Notes: generated by a model not told the origin, from the letters alone. DNA of 64,000 nucleotides from Oceanococcus atlanticus (GCF_002088235.1 NZ_AQQV01000001.1:248001-312000); one strand, 5' to 3'. Counted from the stretch's first letter, positions 19,745 to 29,956 are shown. Numbers and translations are program-made.

Positions 19745-20637
19745 GTTCCCGAATCCTCAAAACTGGTCTGGTCCAGCAAAGCTGCGGCGACAGCCGCGAC
19801 GACAATCTCGCCACCAGCGTGGCCGCGATTCGCGCGCTGGCCGCCGAAGGTGCGGAACTGGTGGTGTTGCAGGAGCTGCACACCAGCCGCTACTTCTGCC
19901 AGATCGAAGATCCGGCCCTGTTCGATCTCGCCGAGCCCATTCCCGGCCCCAGCTGCGACACCCTGTCCGCCGTGGCCCGTGAGTGCAATGTGGTGCTACT
20001 GGCCTCGCTGTTCGAACGCCGCGCGCCGGGACTGGCGCACAACACTGCGGTGGTGTTCGAACGAGATGGCCAACTGCTCGGGCGTTATCGAAAAATGCAC
20101 ATCCCCGACGATCCGGGCTACTACGAAAAATTCTATTTCACGCCGGGCGATCTGGGCTTCAAACCGATCGACACCAGCGTTGGCCGCCTCGGCGTGCTGG
20201 TGTGCTGGGACCAGTGGTTTCCGGAAGGTGCACGCCTGATGGCCCTAGCCGGGGCCGATGTGCTGATCTACCCCACCGCGATCGGCTGGGACCCCAACGA
20301 CAGCGCCGAAGAACAGGCGCGTCAGCGTGACGCCTGGATCACCGTGCAACGCGGCCACGCGGTGGCCAACGGCCTGCCGGTCATCGCCTGCAACCGGGTT
20401 GGCCATGAGCCGGATCCGGCCGGCGGCCCCGGTGCCCAGTTCTGGGGTTCAAGTTTCGTGTGCGGACCGCAAGGCGAATTTTTGGCCCGTGCCGACGGCG
20501 ACGCCACGAACCTGCGCGTTGACATCGATCTCGGCCGGGCCGAGAGTGTGCGCCGCATCTGGCCGTTCCTGCGCGACCGGCGCATCGATGCCTACGCTGG
20601 CCTGACACAGCGCTATCTCGACCATCAACAGGATTGA
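19741..20637 (+). CDS. aguB: N-carbamoylputrescine amidase
   Basis: The product is 298 aa of the nitrilase superfamily. The catalytic triad is visible: E45 (VVLQELH), K118 (RYRKMHIPDDPGYYEKFYF) and C155 (GVLVCWDQWFPEGAR). The segment around K118 is characteristic of AguB. It hydrolyses N-carbamoylputrescine to putrescine, CO2 and ammonia. The ATG overlaps the aguA stop (ATGA). Together the pair gives an arginine decarboxylase-dependent putrescine route; no decarboxylase lies in this window. Confidence 0.94.
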   Translation: MSSRILKTGLVQQSCGDSRDDNLATSVAAIRALAAEGAELVVLQELHTSRYFCQIEDPALFDLAEPIPGPSCDTLSAVARECNVVLLASLFERRAPGLAHNTAVVFERDGQLLGRYRKMHIPDDPGYYEKFYFTPGDLGFKPIDTSVGRLGVLVCWDQWFPEGARLMALAGADVLIYPTAIGWDPNDSAEEQARQRDAWITVQRGHAVANGLPVIACNRVGHEPDPAGGPGAQFWGSSFVCGPQGEFLARADGDATNLRVDIDLGRAESVRRIWPFLRDRRIDAYAGLTQRYLDHQQD

Positions 20638-20643
20638 ATCCGC

Positions 20644-21435
20644 ATGAGTGATCGCATCACCTACACCCTCAACGACGGCGTGGCCGACGTGCGCTTCACC
20701 CGTGGCGAGCGCCACAATGCGCTGGACGCGCAGCAGATGCAGGCGGTGTACGAAACCGGTGCCGAACTGGCCGCACGCAAGGACGTGCGCGCCGTGGTCT
20801 TGTCCGGCGAAGGGCCGAGTTTCTGCTCTGGCCTGGATTTCCCCAGTTTCCAGCAACCCGGACAGAGCCTGAGCAGCGCGTTCGAAGTTGAAGACGGCCA
20901 AACCGCCAATCGCGCTCAACGCGTGGCCACCGTGTGGCGCGACATCCCGGTCCCGGTGATCGCGGCGCTGCACGGCGCCGCCTTCGGTGGCGGTTTTCAG
21001 ATCGCGATGGGGGCCGATCTGCGCATCGCCACGCCGCAGACCCGTTTGTGCATCATGGAGATCGACTACGGCTTGATTCCCGACATGGGCATCTCGCAGA
21101 CGCTGCCGCCGTTGCTGCCCTATGACGTTGCACTGGAATTGACCCTGAGCGGACGTCAGATTGAGGCTGCTGAAGCCCTGCAGCTGGGCCTGATCACGCG
21201 GGTGGCCGAAGATGCCCACAGCGCCGCACTCGATCTCGCCAGGCAGTTCGCCGCGCGCTCACCCGATGCGGTGCGCGGCACCAAGGCGTTGTACCTCAAA
21301 AGCTGGCCGCAGCAGCCGCAATGGCTTCAGTTGGAAGCCGAATTGCAGCAAGCCATTGTCGCGCGCAGCAATTTTGCCGAAGCGGTCAGCGCCAAAATGC
21401 AAAAGCGCGCGGCTCGCTTCGAAGACGTCAGCTAG
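20644..21435 (+). CDS. Enoyl-CoA hydratase/isomerase (crotonase) family protein
   Basis: The product is 263 aa. It has RGERHNALDAQQM near the N-terminus, the oxyanion-hole segments FCSGLDFPSF and AALHGAAFGGGFQIAMGADLRIA, and IDYGLIPDMG. The acidic residues expected in classical hydratases are not obvious (the second site reads YGLIPDMG rather than GLIPGAGG), so the reaction is uncertain. It follows aguB by 6 nt but has no obvious link to polyamine metabolism. It resembles the crotonase at 24303-25112. Confidence 0.85.
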   Translation: MSDRITYTLNDGVADVRFTRGERHNALDAQQMQAVYETGAELAARKDVRAVVLSGEGPSFCSGLDFPSFQQPGQSLSSAFEVEDGQTANRAQRVATVWRDIPVPVIAALHGAAFGGGFQIAMGADLRIATPQTRLCIMEIDYGLIPDMGISQTLPPLLPYDVALELTLSGRQIEAAEALQLGLITRVAEDAHSAALDLARQFAARSPDAVRGTKALYLKSWPQQPQWLQLEAELQQAIVARSNFAEAVSAKMQKRAARFEDVS

Positions 21436-22664
21436 CGCACTTCGTCGCGGGCAATGACCTGCTCACCCGCGTCAACATGCCAGGCTTTGGACGGATTGTC
21501 GGGGTCCAGATTGCCATTCCAGGTGATACCCCGGGTCAGGCTTTTCGGCGGACCGTAGCTGTCCAGAAACGCACTGATCGGGGCATCCGGCAGGATGCGT
21601 TCGCCGACCAGACGAACCCGCTCGATCACGTGCGGGTCGGTGATGCGCCGGCGCTGCCCCCAGTCCACAATGTGCGGCTCGCCTTCGGCTGGTCGTGGCG
21701 CCACCGCAACATCGCGTTCGACGCCGAAGTTCATGGCCATCATGAGTTCTTCAAAAAGCATCGCCACATCTTCGAAGCGGCTGGCATAGGCGTAATCATC
21801 ATTGGCCCCGTCCGGAGCAAACTGCGCCGAGATATCTTCTGCGCGCAAAGCCAGTTGCGCATCGCTGGGGGTCTGGCCAAAGAAATTCACTGCCGCCAGA
21901 TCAAACAGCAACTGTGCATTCAGCGGCTGACTCCCCTGCAAGGCCTGTGACAGCTGCAACCCCTGATTTTCGATGTAGCGGGTCGCGTCCAGCACGGTCC
22001 AGGTCGGGTTAAACCCGCCCATACGGTCGGGCGGCAGGAAATCTGCCGCATGGGCCAGTTCGTGATATAGCAGTCGTGCGGTGGGCAGGACGATGTCGTC
22101 GAGCGTACGCTCGGATTCATCACTGAGGCTGTAGCCGTACCAGGCATAAGTGTTGTTGAACACGTAGCGGTTGATCACCCGATAGGCCAGGCCCGAGCCA
22201 AAACCACTGCGATAATCCGGCGCCGGATCGATGGTGCGTTTCTCCTCGACCGTGAGCCACAGCCCCGCCGGATCAAGATAGATCGCGCCGGTCAGACTCC
22301 AGTAGAACGAGGGCCGAACATCAGAGCCGATAATGATCGCCGTCACGCTGCGCATCATGCTCAGGATGTCGCTCGGCAGCACATCCAGCAATTCAGAAAA
22401 ACGCTGCGCCATCCACGGATGGGTGGTGGCCACCCGCGCCATCACCGCCGCCTTGTCCGGCGACGGGCTGCTCATACCCAGCAGTGGAAGCTGGCTCAGA
22501 CGACAGCTGCGCTGATCACCGGATTCCCGTGCACAAGGCGCCAGCATGGCCGCGTAGGGACTGTCCGGATTGGCCGCATACACCGGCGCAACCTCGGCCC
22601 CTCCACCATCGCTGCAAGCGGCAACAAACAACACGCTCAACAGGGCGATAGAGACGCGGCGCAT
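21432..22664 (-). CDS. Putative zinc-metallopeptidase-like lipoprotein
   Basis: The product is 410 aa from the ATG at 22664. The start is chosen because it gives a clean lipoprotein signal, MRRVSIALLSVLFVAAC, with lipidation cysteine C17. The frame extends 8 codons further to a GTG. The central part carries LLYHELAHAADFLPPDR, whose HELAH fits the HExxH zinc-protease motif. A third metal ligand was not identified. No named family recognised. It overlaps the end of the convergent crotonase gene by 4 nt and is divergent from the GNAT gene. Confidence 0.7.
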   Translation of the reverse strand: MRRVSIALLSVLFVAACSDGGGAEVAPVYAANPDSPYAAMLAPCARESGDQRSCRLSQLPLLGMSSPSPDKAAVMARVATTHPWMAQRFSELLDVLPSDILSMMRSVTAIIIGSDVRPSFYWSLTGAIYLDPAGLWLTVEEKRTIDPAPDYRSGFGSGLAYRVINRYVFNNTYAWYGYSLSDESERTLDDIVLPTARLLYHELAHAADFLPPDRMGGFNPTWTVLDATRYIENQGLQLSQALQGSQPLNAQLLFDLAAVNFFGQTPSDAQLALRAEDISAQFAPDGANDDYAYASRFEDVAMLFEELMMAMNFGVERDVAVAPRPAEGEPHIVDWGQRRRITDPHVIERVRLVGERILPDAPISAFLDSYGPPKSLTRGITWNGNLDPDNPSKAWHVDAGEQVIARDEVR

Positions 22665-22712
22665 GATGTTCTCGACTAGCATGTTCACTCTCTCAGTATA
22701 GGCCGCCCACTA

Positions 22713-23651
22713 ATGCCACGCCCGCTGTCAAAAATTCGTTTGCTGCGCCCTGCCAGCACGCCCGACTGGCAGGCCTATCAGGCCCTGCGCTGGGCCATAT
22801 TGCGCGCGCCGTGGTTGCCTGGGCAATCGCCTCAGATCGAACCCCAGGGCGCCGCCGCCGACGTCGATCATGTGATCGCCAAGAATGACACCAACGAGGT
22901 GGTGGGCTGTGGTCGCATCCACTGGCTGGGGCAAGGCCGCGCCCAAATTCGCGCCATGGCCGTGGCCACCGCCTATCAGGGCAGCGGGCTGGGCCGTATG
23001 ATCATGCAGCATCTTGAGACCCTGGCACGCGGACGCGGGGTGGACATGCTGATCCTGCAAGCGCGTGAGCATTCGATTGCGTTCTATCAGCGTTGCGGCT
23101 TTCAGGTCACCGGACCGGGCGAAACACTGTTCGGCACGATTGACCACCAGTGGATGAGCAAAGCCCTGGACTGTCATGACTTCAGCGGCTTCGAACTGAA
23201 GCGTCGCGCGGCCACCGACAGCGATGCGACGCTGCTCGCGGACTTCGTATTTGAGATACTCGCAAGCTACGGCCTGGCCCCGGAACGCGATGGCATCGAC
23301 CGCGATCTGGAACGCCCGGCAAGCCACTACGCAGGCGGCTTCTTTGACCTGCTGTTCGACCACGACAACACCCTGGCCGCAAGCTGTGCGCTGCTGTCGC
23401 AAGGCGACGGCCAGGCCGAGCTGCGGCGCATGTATCTGGCTCCGGCATGGCGCGGGCGCGGACTGGGCCGGGCCTGTCTGGGGCATGCCCTGGCCTGGGC
23501 ACGCACTCATGGCTTTGACACGATCAGTCTGGAAACCGCCAGCGTGCTGACCGAGGCGCGGGCGCTGTATCAGTGGGCCGGTTTTACTCCACAGCCCGGC
23601 CACATGGCCGCGCAGCGCTGCGACCTGCGCCTGGTTCTGAGTAACGCCTGA
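22713..23651 (+). CDS. Tandem-domain GNAT acetyltransferase
   Basis: The product is 312 aa with two GNAT domains. The first (about residues 8-152) has RAMAVATAYQGSGLGRMIM, an acetyl-CoA-binding Q/RxxGxG/A loop, then SIAFYQRCGFQVTG. The second (about 160-312) has RMYLAPAWRGRGLGRACL and ARALYQWAGFTPQ. Both loops look intact. Such double GNATs arise by fusion or duplication, and often only one half is active. The substrate is unknown. It is divergent from the HExxH lipoprotein gene with 48 nt between the starts. Confidence 0.82.
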   Translation: MPRPLSKIRLLRPASTPDWQAYQALRWAILRAPWLPGQSPQIEPQGAAADVDHVIAKNDTNEVVGCGRIHWLGQGRAQIRAMAVATAYQGSGLGRMIMQHLETLARGRGVDMLILQAREHSIAFYQRCGFQVTGPGETLFGTIDHQWMSKALDCHDFSGFELKRRAATDSDATLLADFVFEILASYGLAPERDGIDRDLERPASHYAGGFFDLLFDHDNTLAASCALLSQGDGQAELRRMYLAPAWRGRGLGRACLGHALAWARTHGFDTISLETASVLTEARALYQWAGFTPQPGHMAAQRCDLRLVLSNA

Positions 23652-23707
23652 AAGCGAACCTGCACTAGGCAGGTCTAGATCGTTACACCCACCGCCACGG
23701 CCACCTC

Positions 23708-24316
23708 ATGCTCACCCTGCCCCTGCGCCTGCAAACCCTGCTCGACAAAACCCGTACATTGGATTTTCTCGCCCCACTGGCCCTGCGCCTTTACCTGGTG
23801 CCGGTGATGTGGATGGCCGGGATGAGCAAGCTGCAGCATTTCGACGATACCGTGGCCTGGTTTGGCAACCCGGATTGGGGGCTTGGCCTGCCCTTTCCGG
23901 CGCTGATGACCGCCCTGGCGATCTTCGCCGAACTGGGCGGCGCCGTGTGTCTACTGCTAGGCCTGTTCACCCGCTGGATGGCCATTCCATTGATGATCAC
24001 CATGGCGGTCGCCGCCACCACCGTGCATGCCGAGTATGGCTGGCAGGCCATTGCCGACCCGAGCGCACCGTTCGCCAACGAACGGGTTGAAGCCTCCGCC
24101 GAAAAGCTCGAGCGCGCACGCGATATCCTGCGCACCCACGGCAATTACGACTGGCTCACATCCAGCGGCAAACTGGTGGTGCTCAACAACGGGATCGAAT
24201 TTGCCGTGACCTATCTGATCATGCTGCTGAGTCTGTTCTTCACCGGCGCGGGCCGCTATGTCAGCCTTGACTACTGGCTGCGCCGCCGCTTCATGGGGCC
24301 GGCTACAGCGACTTGA
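23708..24316 (+). CDS. DoxX family membrane protein
   Basis: The product is 202 aa. It has a DoxX-type pattern of four hydrophobic segments: about residues 20-38, 60-80, 84-102 and 158-176. The first and second helices carry LRLYLVPVMWMAGMSKLQHF and LAIFAELGGAVCLLLGLFTR, typical of DoxX/HvfX proteins. A soluble insert with ERARDILRTHGNYDWL lies between helices 3 and 4. The exact function is unknown; relatives occur in redox and copper or thiosulfate contexts. It overlaps the convergent crotonase gene by 14 nt. Confidence 0.82.
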   Translation: MLTLPLRLQTLLDKTRTLDFLAPLALRLYLVPVMWMAGMSKLQHFDDTVAWFGNPDWGLGLPFPALMTALAIFAELGGAVCLLLGLFTRWMAIPLMITMAVAATTVHAEYGWQAIADPSAPFANERVEASAEKLERARDILRTHGNYDWLTSSGKLVVLNNGIEFAVTYLIMLLSLFFTGAGRYVSLDYWLRRRFMGPATAT

Positions 24317-25112
24317 TGCGCCGCCGCGCGAATGGCTTGTCGGAGCCGGCCAGGTTGCGTTTGACCGCGATGCGCTGATTGTCACCAACCAGCAGGCGCC
24401 GCTGCCAGCGGCGTTCCGCGGCCAGCGCCTTATCGTCATCAGCCTGCCAGGTTTCGTGCAGCAGGCCCTTGGCCGCCGCCACGGCATCGGGTGAACGCTG
24501 CGCAATCTGGCCGAGCAGATCCCGCGCGGCCTGTTCCGGCTCGTCGGTCAGCTCGGTGACCAGATTCCAGGCTCTGGCCTGCTCGCCTGAGAAGACCTCA
24601 GCCGTCATGACCAGGCGCTTGGCCAGATCGATAGGAATCAACTCACGCAGGGTGATCATGCCGCTCATGTCCGGAATCAGGCCCCACTTGGCCTCCATCA
24701 GAGAAAACTCCGCATCGGCCCGGGCGAAACGAAAATCGGCGCCCAGCGCCAGCTGAATCCCACCGCCAAAACAATGCCCATGGATCGCCGCTGCGACCGG
24801 CACCGGCAACTGACGCCAGCCGATGCAAGCCTGCTGAAACAGGTTCGCATCGCGACCGCCGGGCTGGAAAAAGGCCTGCACGATCCGCGCCGGCGTCTTG
24901 CCAAAGGCGGCAAAGTCCAAGCCGGCGCAGAACGATGCACCATGACCGCGGATGATCACTCCGCGCAAGCCAGCGGTCTTGCCCAGCTGCTTTTGCGCAT
25001 CAATCCAGGCCCTGAGCATGGGCCAGTCAATCGCATTGCGTTTGTCCGGGCGGTTCAGGCTGACCGTGGCAATACCCTGATCATCGATTTCTATATCCAG
25101 CCGATCACTCAT
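24303..25112 (-). CDS. Enoyl-CoA hydratase/isomerase (crotonase) family protein
   Basis: The product is 269 aa from the ATG at 25112; a GTG one codon earlier is the alternative, and AGGTGG lies upstream of both. It has LNRPDKRNAIDWPML, FCAGLDFAAFG, AAIHGHCFGGGIQLALGADFRFA and AKWGLIPDMSG. As in the gene at 20644, the second active-site glutamate region reads GLIPDM, so its reaction is uncertain. It directly follows recR (3 nt) and is probably transcribed with dnaX-ybaB-recR, though functionally unrelated. Confidence 0.87.
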   Translation of the reverse strand: MSDRLDIEIDDQGIATVSLNRPDKRNAIDWPMLRAWIDAQKQLGKTAGLRGVIIRGHGASFCAGLDFAAFGKTPARIVQAFFQPGGRDANLFQQACIGWRQLPVPVAAAIHGHCFGGGIQLALGADFRFARADAEFSLMEAKWGLIPDMSGMITLRELIPIDLAKRLVMTAEVFSGEQARAWNLVTELTDEPEQAARDLLGQIAQRSPDAVAAAKGLLHETWQADDDKALAAERRWQRRLLVGDNQRIAVKRNLAGSDKPFARRRIKSL

Positions 25113-25115
25113 CAC

Positions 25116-25715
25116 TTATTCCACCTGACGACGGCCGCTCAGCGCATGAGCCAGCGTGCCACCATCGACATATTCCAATTCCCCGCCCACCGGCACACCA
25201 TGAGCAATCCGGGTTACCGCGATGCCGGCGGCACGCGCCAGCTCCGCAATGTAATGAGCGGTCGCCTCACCTTCCACGGTCGGGTTGGTGGCCACAATCA
25301 CTTCCTGCACCGCGGCATCAGCCATGCGCTCGGCCAGCCGGGCCAGCCCCAGCTCCTCCGGACCGATACCGTCCAGCGGGGACAAGCGCCCCAGCAGCAC
25401 GAAGTAGCGTCCGCGATAATCGGTATGACTCTCCAGGGCGGCCACATCTGCGGGGCTTTCAACCACGCACAGCAGTGCATCGTCACGCTTGTCGGAGGCA
25501 CAGATCGGGCACAGGTCGCCCTGACTGAACATGCGGCAATCGCGGCAGTGCCCAAGCTCGTCCAGGGCCTGATCCAGCGAGCGAGCCAGCTGGCGCGCCC
25601 CGTCCCTTTCGCGTTGCAGCAGCTGGAAGGCCATCCGTTGAGCAGTTTTCTGACCCACCCCGGGCAAGCAGCGCAACGCCGCCATCAGCGCCTCTAGCGC
25701 TGGCGGGTAAATCAC
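25116..25715 (-). CDS. recR: Recombination protein RecR
   Basis: The product is 199 aa. It has an N-terminal helix-hairpin-helix ([16 protein letters not shown]), a four-cysteine zinc finger (C57, C60, C69, C72) and a Toprim domain containing [13 protein letters not shown]. RecR works with RecF and RecO to load RecA on gapped DNA. The start is GTG, overlapping the ybaB stop (GTGA). The dnaX-ybaB-recR order is the widespread bacterial arrangement. Confidence 0.96.
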   Translation of the reverse strand: MIYPPALEALMAALRCLPGVGQKTAQRMAFQLLQRERDGARQLARSLDQALDELGHCRDCRMFSQGDLCPICASDKRDDALLCVVESPADVAALESHTDYRGRYFVLLGRLSPLDGIGPEELGLARLAERMADAAVQEVIVATNPTVEGEATAHYIAELARAAGIAVTRIAHGVPVGGELEYVDGGTLAHALSGRRQVE

Positions 25716-26041
25716 TGCCCGAACGGAAGATTCATGCCCGGCGGCAGATTCAGTCCACCGGTCACTTCAGCCATCTTTTCTTTCTGGGTCCGCTCCAGCT
25801 TATGGCTGGCATCGGTAATCGCCGCCGCGATCAAATCTTCGAGCAGATCTTTGTCGTCACCCAGCAAATCCGGATCCAGCTCGACACGGCGTGCCTCATG
25901 CTTGCCGTTGAGCGTGACCTTGACCATGCCTCCACCGGCTTCGCCGATGACTTCCAGTTTGGCGATCTCATCCTGCATGGCCTGCATCTTGGCCTGCATC
26001 TGTTGCGCCTGCTGCATCAGGTTGCCCAGAGCACCTTTCAT
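25712..26041 (-). CDS. ybaB: YbaB/EbfC nucleoid-associated protein
   Basis: The product is 109 aa from [20 protein letters not shown], preceded by GAGGA; 14 further codons upstream are not conserved. The N-terminal coiled-coil helix is followed by the [21 protein letters not shown] core and a helical C-terminus. Members form pincer-shaped dimers that bind DNA with loose specificity. It lies between dnaX (38-nt gap) and recR (4-nt overlap), the conserved position. Confidence 0.95.
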   Translation of the reverse strand: MKGALGNLMQQAQQMQAKMQAMQDEIAKLEVIGEAGGGMVKVTLNGKHEARRVELDPDLLGDDKDLLEDLIAAAITDASHKLERTQKEKMAEVTGGLNLPPGMNLPFGQ

Positions 26042-26079
26042 AGCTGTCCTCGTCTTGTGCCGCGCACCGCGGCTACTGA

Positions 26080-27702
26080 TCAATGTATGGCGTTGTCGCC
26101 CGGCGCATCGCTGTGCATGCGAAAGCTGCCGGGCTGAATTTCCGCATCGAACATGTCGATGGCTTTTTGAACCGACGGCAGGGCGAGAAATTTCTCTTCC
26201 GGACTGCGCGCGATGTCCTCGACGGACTCACCACTGTCGGTTTTGGCGGGGCGTTCAAACTTGACCACCAGGTCGGGGCGTGAGAAATGTTGGCGCAGCG
26301 CCTCACGCATGCGCGTTTCCACGCTGGCCGTGCACAGCGCCTGAACCTGTGGACTGACCTCCAGGGTGAGTTGCTGCTCCTCCTGGCCGGCAATGCGACA
26401 GCCCTGCGCTACTACCTCGGTCGAACCGCTGAAATCGAGCTGTTTGATCAGCGTATTCCACTGCACGCCATCCAGGCTGGGAGCCGGCTGTGCCGCCGGC
26501 GCAGGCTGTGGTGCAGCCGTTGCGCGGGCTTGCACCGGCGCCGCGGTCGCGGGCTTGGCTGCGGCGGCCACGCTGGCACGGGGCGCTGCACCACCGGCAG
26601 GTGCAGCACCTGCGGCAGGCCCTTGATCGGGTAGAAAGGCCAGCGTGCGCAACACGGTCATTTCAAAACCGCTGCGTGGATCAGGCGCCCAGTCCAGGTC
26701 ACGTCGGGCATTGACCGCAATCTGATAGAACACTTGCAGATCGGCGGCACTGAAACGTTCCAGCAAAGGCCCCAAATCGGCCTGTTCGAGCTCGTCCAGC
26801 GCCTCCGGAACCTGCTGCCCTACCGCCAGGCGCTGCCACAGGCGGCAGAATTCCTCCAGAACTTCGGCGAAATCCAGGCCCTGCTCGGCAATGTGCTCGA
26901 TGGCCTGCCACGCCACCGCACTGTCCTGATCGGCTATGGCGCTGGCCAGTGCCAGCAAATCACGCCGTTCAATGCTGCCCAGCATGTCGCGCACGCTGTC
27001 ATCCGTGACCTGGCCGCCACCAAAAGCAATCGCCTGATCAAGCAGGCTCAGGCCATCACGCAAGCTGCCGTCTGCAGCACGGGCCAGACGGCGCAGGCCA
27101 TCATCTTCGGCCTGAATGTTCTCTTCGCCCAGAATGAAACGCATGCGCTGCGCAATGTCGTCCACCGAAATCCGCTTAAGGTGGAACTGCAAACAGCGTG
27201 ACAAGATGGTGATCGGCAGCTTCTGCGGGTCGGTCGTGGCAAACAGAAACTGCACATGCCCGGGCGGTTCTTCCAGGGTCTTCAGCAAGGCATTGAACGA
27301 GTGCTTGCTGAGCATGTGCACCTCGTCAATCAGGTAGACCTTGAAACGCCCGCGCGCCGGCGCATACGGCACGTTGTCGAGTAGCTCGCGGGTGTCTTCG
27401 ACCTTGGTGCGCGAAGCTGCGTCGATCTCGATCAGATCAACGAAGCGCCCTTCCTCAATCTCGCGACAGGCGCTGCACTCGCCACACGGCGTTGCAGTGA
27501 CACCGGTTTCGCAGTTGAGGCTGCGCGAAATAATGCGCGCCAGTGTGGTTTTGCCCACCCCACGCGTGCCGGAAAACAGCAAGGCCGGGTGCAGGTGACC
27601 CTGCCCCAGGGCATTTTCCAATGCCGTGCGGACGTGGCTCTGTCCAACCAGTTCGGAGAAGTTACGCGGCCGCCATTTGCGGGCCAGGGCGAGATAGCTC
27701 AT
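26080..27702 (-). CDS. dnaX: DNA polymerase III subunits gamma/tau
   Basis: The product is 540 aa. It has a clamp-loader AAA+ domain with Walker A GTRGVGKT (45-52), a zinc module (C64, C73, C76, C79) and [22 protein letters not shown]. Residues about 365-415 are an Ala/Pro-rich linker, followed by the tau-type C-terminal domain. It loads the beta clamp and couples the replisome. I did not identify a slippery site for gamma production. It lies downstream of the SRP RNA gene. Confidence 0.96.
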   Translation of the reverse strand: MSYLALARKWRPRNFSELVGQSHVRTALENALGQGHLHPALLFSGTRGVGKTTLARIISRSLNCETGVTATPCGECSACREIEEGRFVDLIEIDAASRTKVEDTRELLDNVPYAPARGRFKVYLIDEVHMLSKHSFNALLKTLEEPPGHVQFLFATTDPQKLPITILSRCLQFHLKRISVDDIAQRMRFILGEENIQAEDDGLRRLARAADGSLRDGLSLLDQAIAFGGGQVTDDSVRDMLGSIERRDLLALASAIADQDSAVAWQAIEHIAEQGLDFAEVLEEFCRLWQRLAVGQQVPEALDELEQADLGPLLERFSAADLQVFYQIAVNARRDLDWAPDPRSGFEMTVLRTLAFLPDQGPAAGAAPAGGAAPRASVAAAAKPATAAPVQARATAAPQPAPAAQPAPSLDGVQWNTLIKQLDFSGSTEVVAQGCRIAGQEEQQLTLEVSPQVQALCTASVETRMREALRQHFSRPDLVVKFERPAKTDSGESVEDIARSPEEKFLALPSVQKAIDMFDAEIQPGSFRMHSDAPGDNAIH

Positions 27703-27770
27703 AGCGCTATCTTAGCCGGTCTACCGCGCCAAGACACGGGCAAGGTGACGGCGCTACGCGCAAGAATTTG

Positions 27771-27893
<123 letters not shown>

Positions 27894-27999
27894 GCACACG
27901 CTAGCGGCGCGTCCGGGGCGCGGGATTGTAACAGTTTGGATTTTATTCGCACGCCCAATCCGTTTAGCATGCCAACAATTCCTTTGATTCCATTACAAC

Positions 28000-28749
28000 A
28001 TGACTCGCAAACGCATACTGATCACCGGGGCCAGCGCCGGTCTTGGGCTAGGCATGGCCAAGCGCTTTGCCGCCATGGGCCGCGATCTCGCACTGTGTGC
28101 CCGGCGCCTGGACGCGCTGGAAAGCGCACGCGACGAGCTGCTCGCCATCAACCCCGACATCAAGGTCAGCCTGCGCGCACTGGACGTGAATGACCACGCC
28201 CAGGTGTTTGAGGTGTTTCGCGCGTTTCAAAACGAATTTGGCGAACTCGACCGGATCATCGTGAATGCCGGCATTGGCAACGGCGCCCCCATTGGCACCG
28301 GTGGCTTCCAGCACAATCTGGCCACCGCACAGACCAATTTTTGCGCGGCGCTGGCCCAATGCGAAGCCGCGGTGGAAATTTTCCGCGCGCAGAATCATGG
28401 CCATCTGGTCACGCTTTCTTCGATGAGCGCATGGCGCGGCCTGAAAGGCTCGATTGCAACCTACGCCGCCACCAAAGCCGGCCTGGCGAATCTGAGCGAA
28501 GGCATCCGCATCGATCTGCTGGACACCCCGATCAAGGTCACCACTCTGTTCCCCGGCTACATCCTGACCGACATCAATCGCGACTTTAAGAATGCACCGT
28601 TCCGGGTGGATCTTGAGACCGGCTGCAAGGCCTTGGTCAAAGCGATTGAGTCGGAAACCGCCGAAGCCTGTGTTCCCTCCTGGCCATGGACGGCTATGAA
28701 GCGCGTCATGCTGGCAGCTCCGCTGTCGATGCTGGCGAAGCTGTCCTAA
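28000..28749 (+). CDS. Short-chain dehydrogenase/reductase
   Basis: The product is 249 aa. It has the NAD(P)-binding TGASAGLG motif (residues 9-16), the NAG motif, and the catalytic Ser and YAATK (Tyr-x-x-x-Lys) within TLSSMSAWRGLKGSIATYAATKAG. The ARR after the second beta strand suggests NADPH preference. The substrate is unknown. It is divergent from the SRP RNA gene and followed 13 nt later by a diguanylate cyclase gene. Confidence 0.87.
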   Translation: MTRKRILITGASAGLGLGMAKRFAAMGRDLALCARRLDALESARDELLAINPDIKVSLRALDVNDHAQVFEVFRAFQNEFGELDRIIVNAGIGNGAPIGTGGFQHNLATAQTNFCAALAQCEAAVEIFRAQNHGHLVTLSSMSAWRGLKGSIATYAATKAGLANLSEGIRIDLLDTPIKVTTLFPGYILTDINRDFKNAPFRVDLETGCKALVKAIESETAEACVPSWPWTAMKRVMLAAPLSMLAKLS

Positions 28750-28762
28750 TCTGGGCACCGCC

Positions 28763-29956
28763 ATGAACTCACCCACCACGCTGGGTTTGTTCCGCAGACA
28801 ACTTGATAAGGGCTTTCGCTCTCTGCGCTTCACGCCCACGCTGGAGGTGGCGTTCGTCAATGACCACCAGCGCCGTCGGCTGGCTTTTACCCGCACCGGG
28901 ATGCTGCTGGCCGCGGTCTTCTACACCGCTTTCATCATCATCAATGTGAGCTTCGGTGATGGCGCCATCTGGACGCCCATCGCCATCTTCCGAGGCTGCG
29001 CCATTCTTAGCGTGTTGCTGATGATGCATGTCATCAGCATCGTCCCGGAAAGCTGGCGAGACGGCTTGATCATCTCGTTCTACATCGCCTTCGCCCTGGT
29101 TCTGACCACAATCGACATCCAGGTCGCAAAAAGCGGCGGCGTTCAGCATTACGAAGGCATGATTTTTGCCATTTTCCACTGCTGCTTGTTTAGCGGCCTG
29201 TTGCTACGCCCATGTATTTCAGTCATTGCGGCAATGGTTTCGACCTACGTTGGGATCAGCCTGCTGTTTGAATTGCCCGGCGATCGTCTGGGCTTTCAGG
29301 CCCTGTTTCTGGTGCTTGCCGCGATGATGGGTGCCGTCGGCGTCTATCTCACCGAGCACCGCGAGCGCGACAACTTTCTGCGCCGGCAAATGATGTCGAT
29401 CGGGGCCAATTTTGATGAACTGACCGGGCTTGCCAGTCGTGCCGCATTCGACCGCTACCTGCGTCAGTACCTGCGCCAGGCCGCCCTGCATGACAGCGAG
29501 ATGGAAGCCTTGATCCTGGTCGACATCGACCATTTCAAGCAACTCAACGACACACGTGGCCACGACACCGGCGACAAATGCCTGCGCCTGATTGCCGATA
29601 TGCTGGGCAGCACCATCAACGGTGATCCGGAAGCCGTCGCACGCTGGGGCGGCGACGAGCTGATTGCGGTGATGCCGGTCGACAGCGCGGTGCAACTTGA
29701 AGCTGAGCTCAACGACCTGCGCGATCAAATCAATCATTTGCACATGAGCAACCCCGGCGCACCGCGCGGCATACTCACAGTGAGCATCGGCGCTCTGCTG
29801 ATTCAGCCGGCCCAGCGCATGGAAGAAAAGCTGCTGTTCCGGCAAACCGATGCTGCGCTGTATGCCGCCAAGGAAGGCGGCCGCGACCAGGTGGTTATTC
29901 GCCACGCCGAAGCCTCATGGAACATACAAACCTTACCGGGGCGGCGCAGCGCCTGA
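28763..29956 (+). CDS. Membrane-bound GGDEF diguanylate cyclase
   Basis: The product is 397 aa. Hydrophobic segments fall at about residues 47-62, 74-93, 100-117, 132-150, 153-170 and 178-197, so the N-terminal half is a probable six-helix sensor. The GGDEF domain starts at FDELTGLASRAAFDRYL. The metal-binding D254 is in VDIDHFK, and the active-site loop reads RWGGDEL (296-300), an accepted GGDEF variant. No RxxD product-inhibition site precedes it. It probably makes c-di-GMP, relevant to the motAB-driven motility seen later in the window. Confidence 0.88.
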   Translation: MNSPTTLGLFRRQLDKGFRSLRFTPTLEVAFVNDHQRRRLAFTRTGMLLAAVFYTAFIIINVSFGDGAIWTPIAIFRGCAILSVLLMMHVISIVPESWRDGLIISFYIAFALVLTTIDIQVAKSGGVQHYEGMIFAIFHCCLFSGLLLRPCISVIAAMVSTYVGISLLFELPGDRLGFQALFLVLAAMMGAVGVYLTEHRERDNFLRRQMMSIGANFDELTGLASRAAFDRYLRQYLRQAALHDSEMEALILVDIDHFKQLNDTRGHDTGDKCLRLIADMLGSTINGDPEAVARWGGDELIAVMPVDSAVQLEAELNDLRDQINHLHMSNPGAPRGILTVSIGALLIQPAQRMEEKLLFRQTDAALYAAKEGGRDQVVIRHAEASWNIQTLPGRRSA

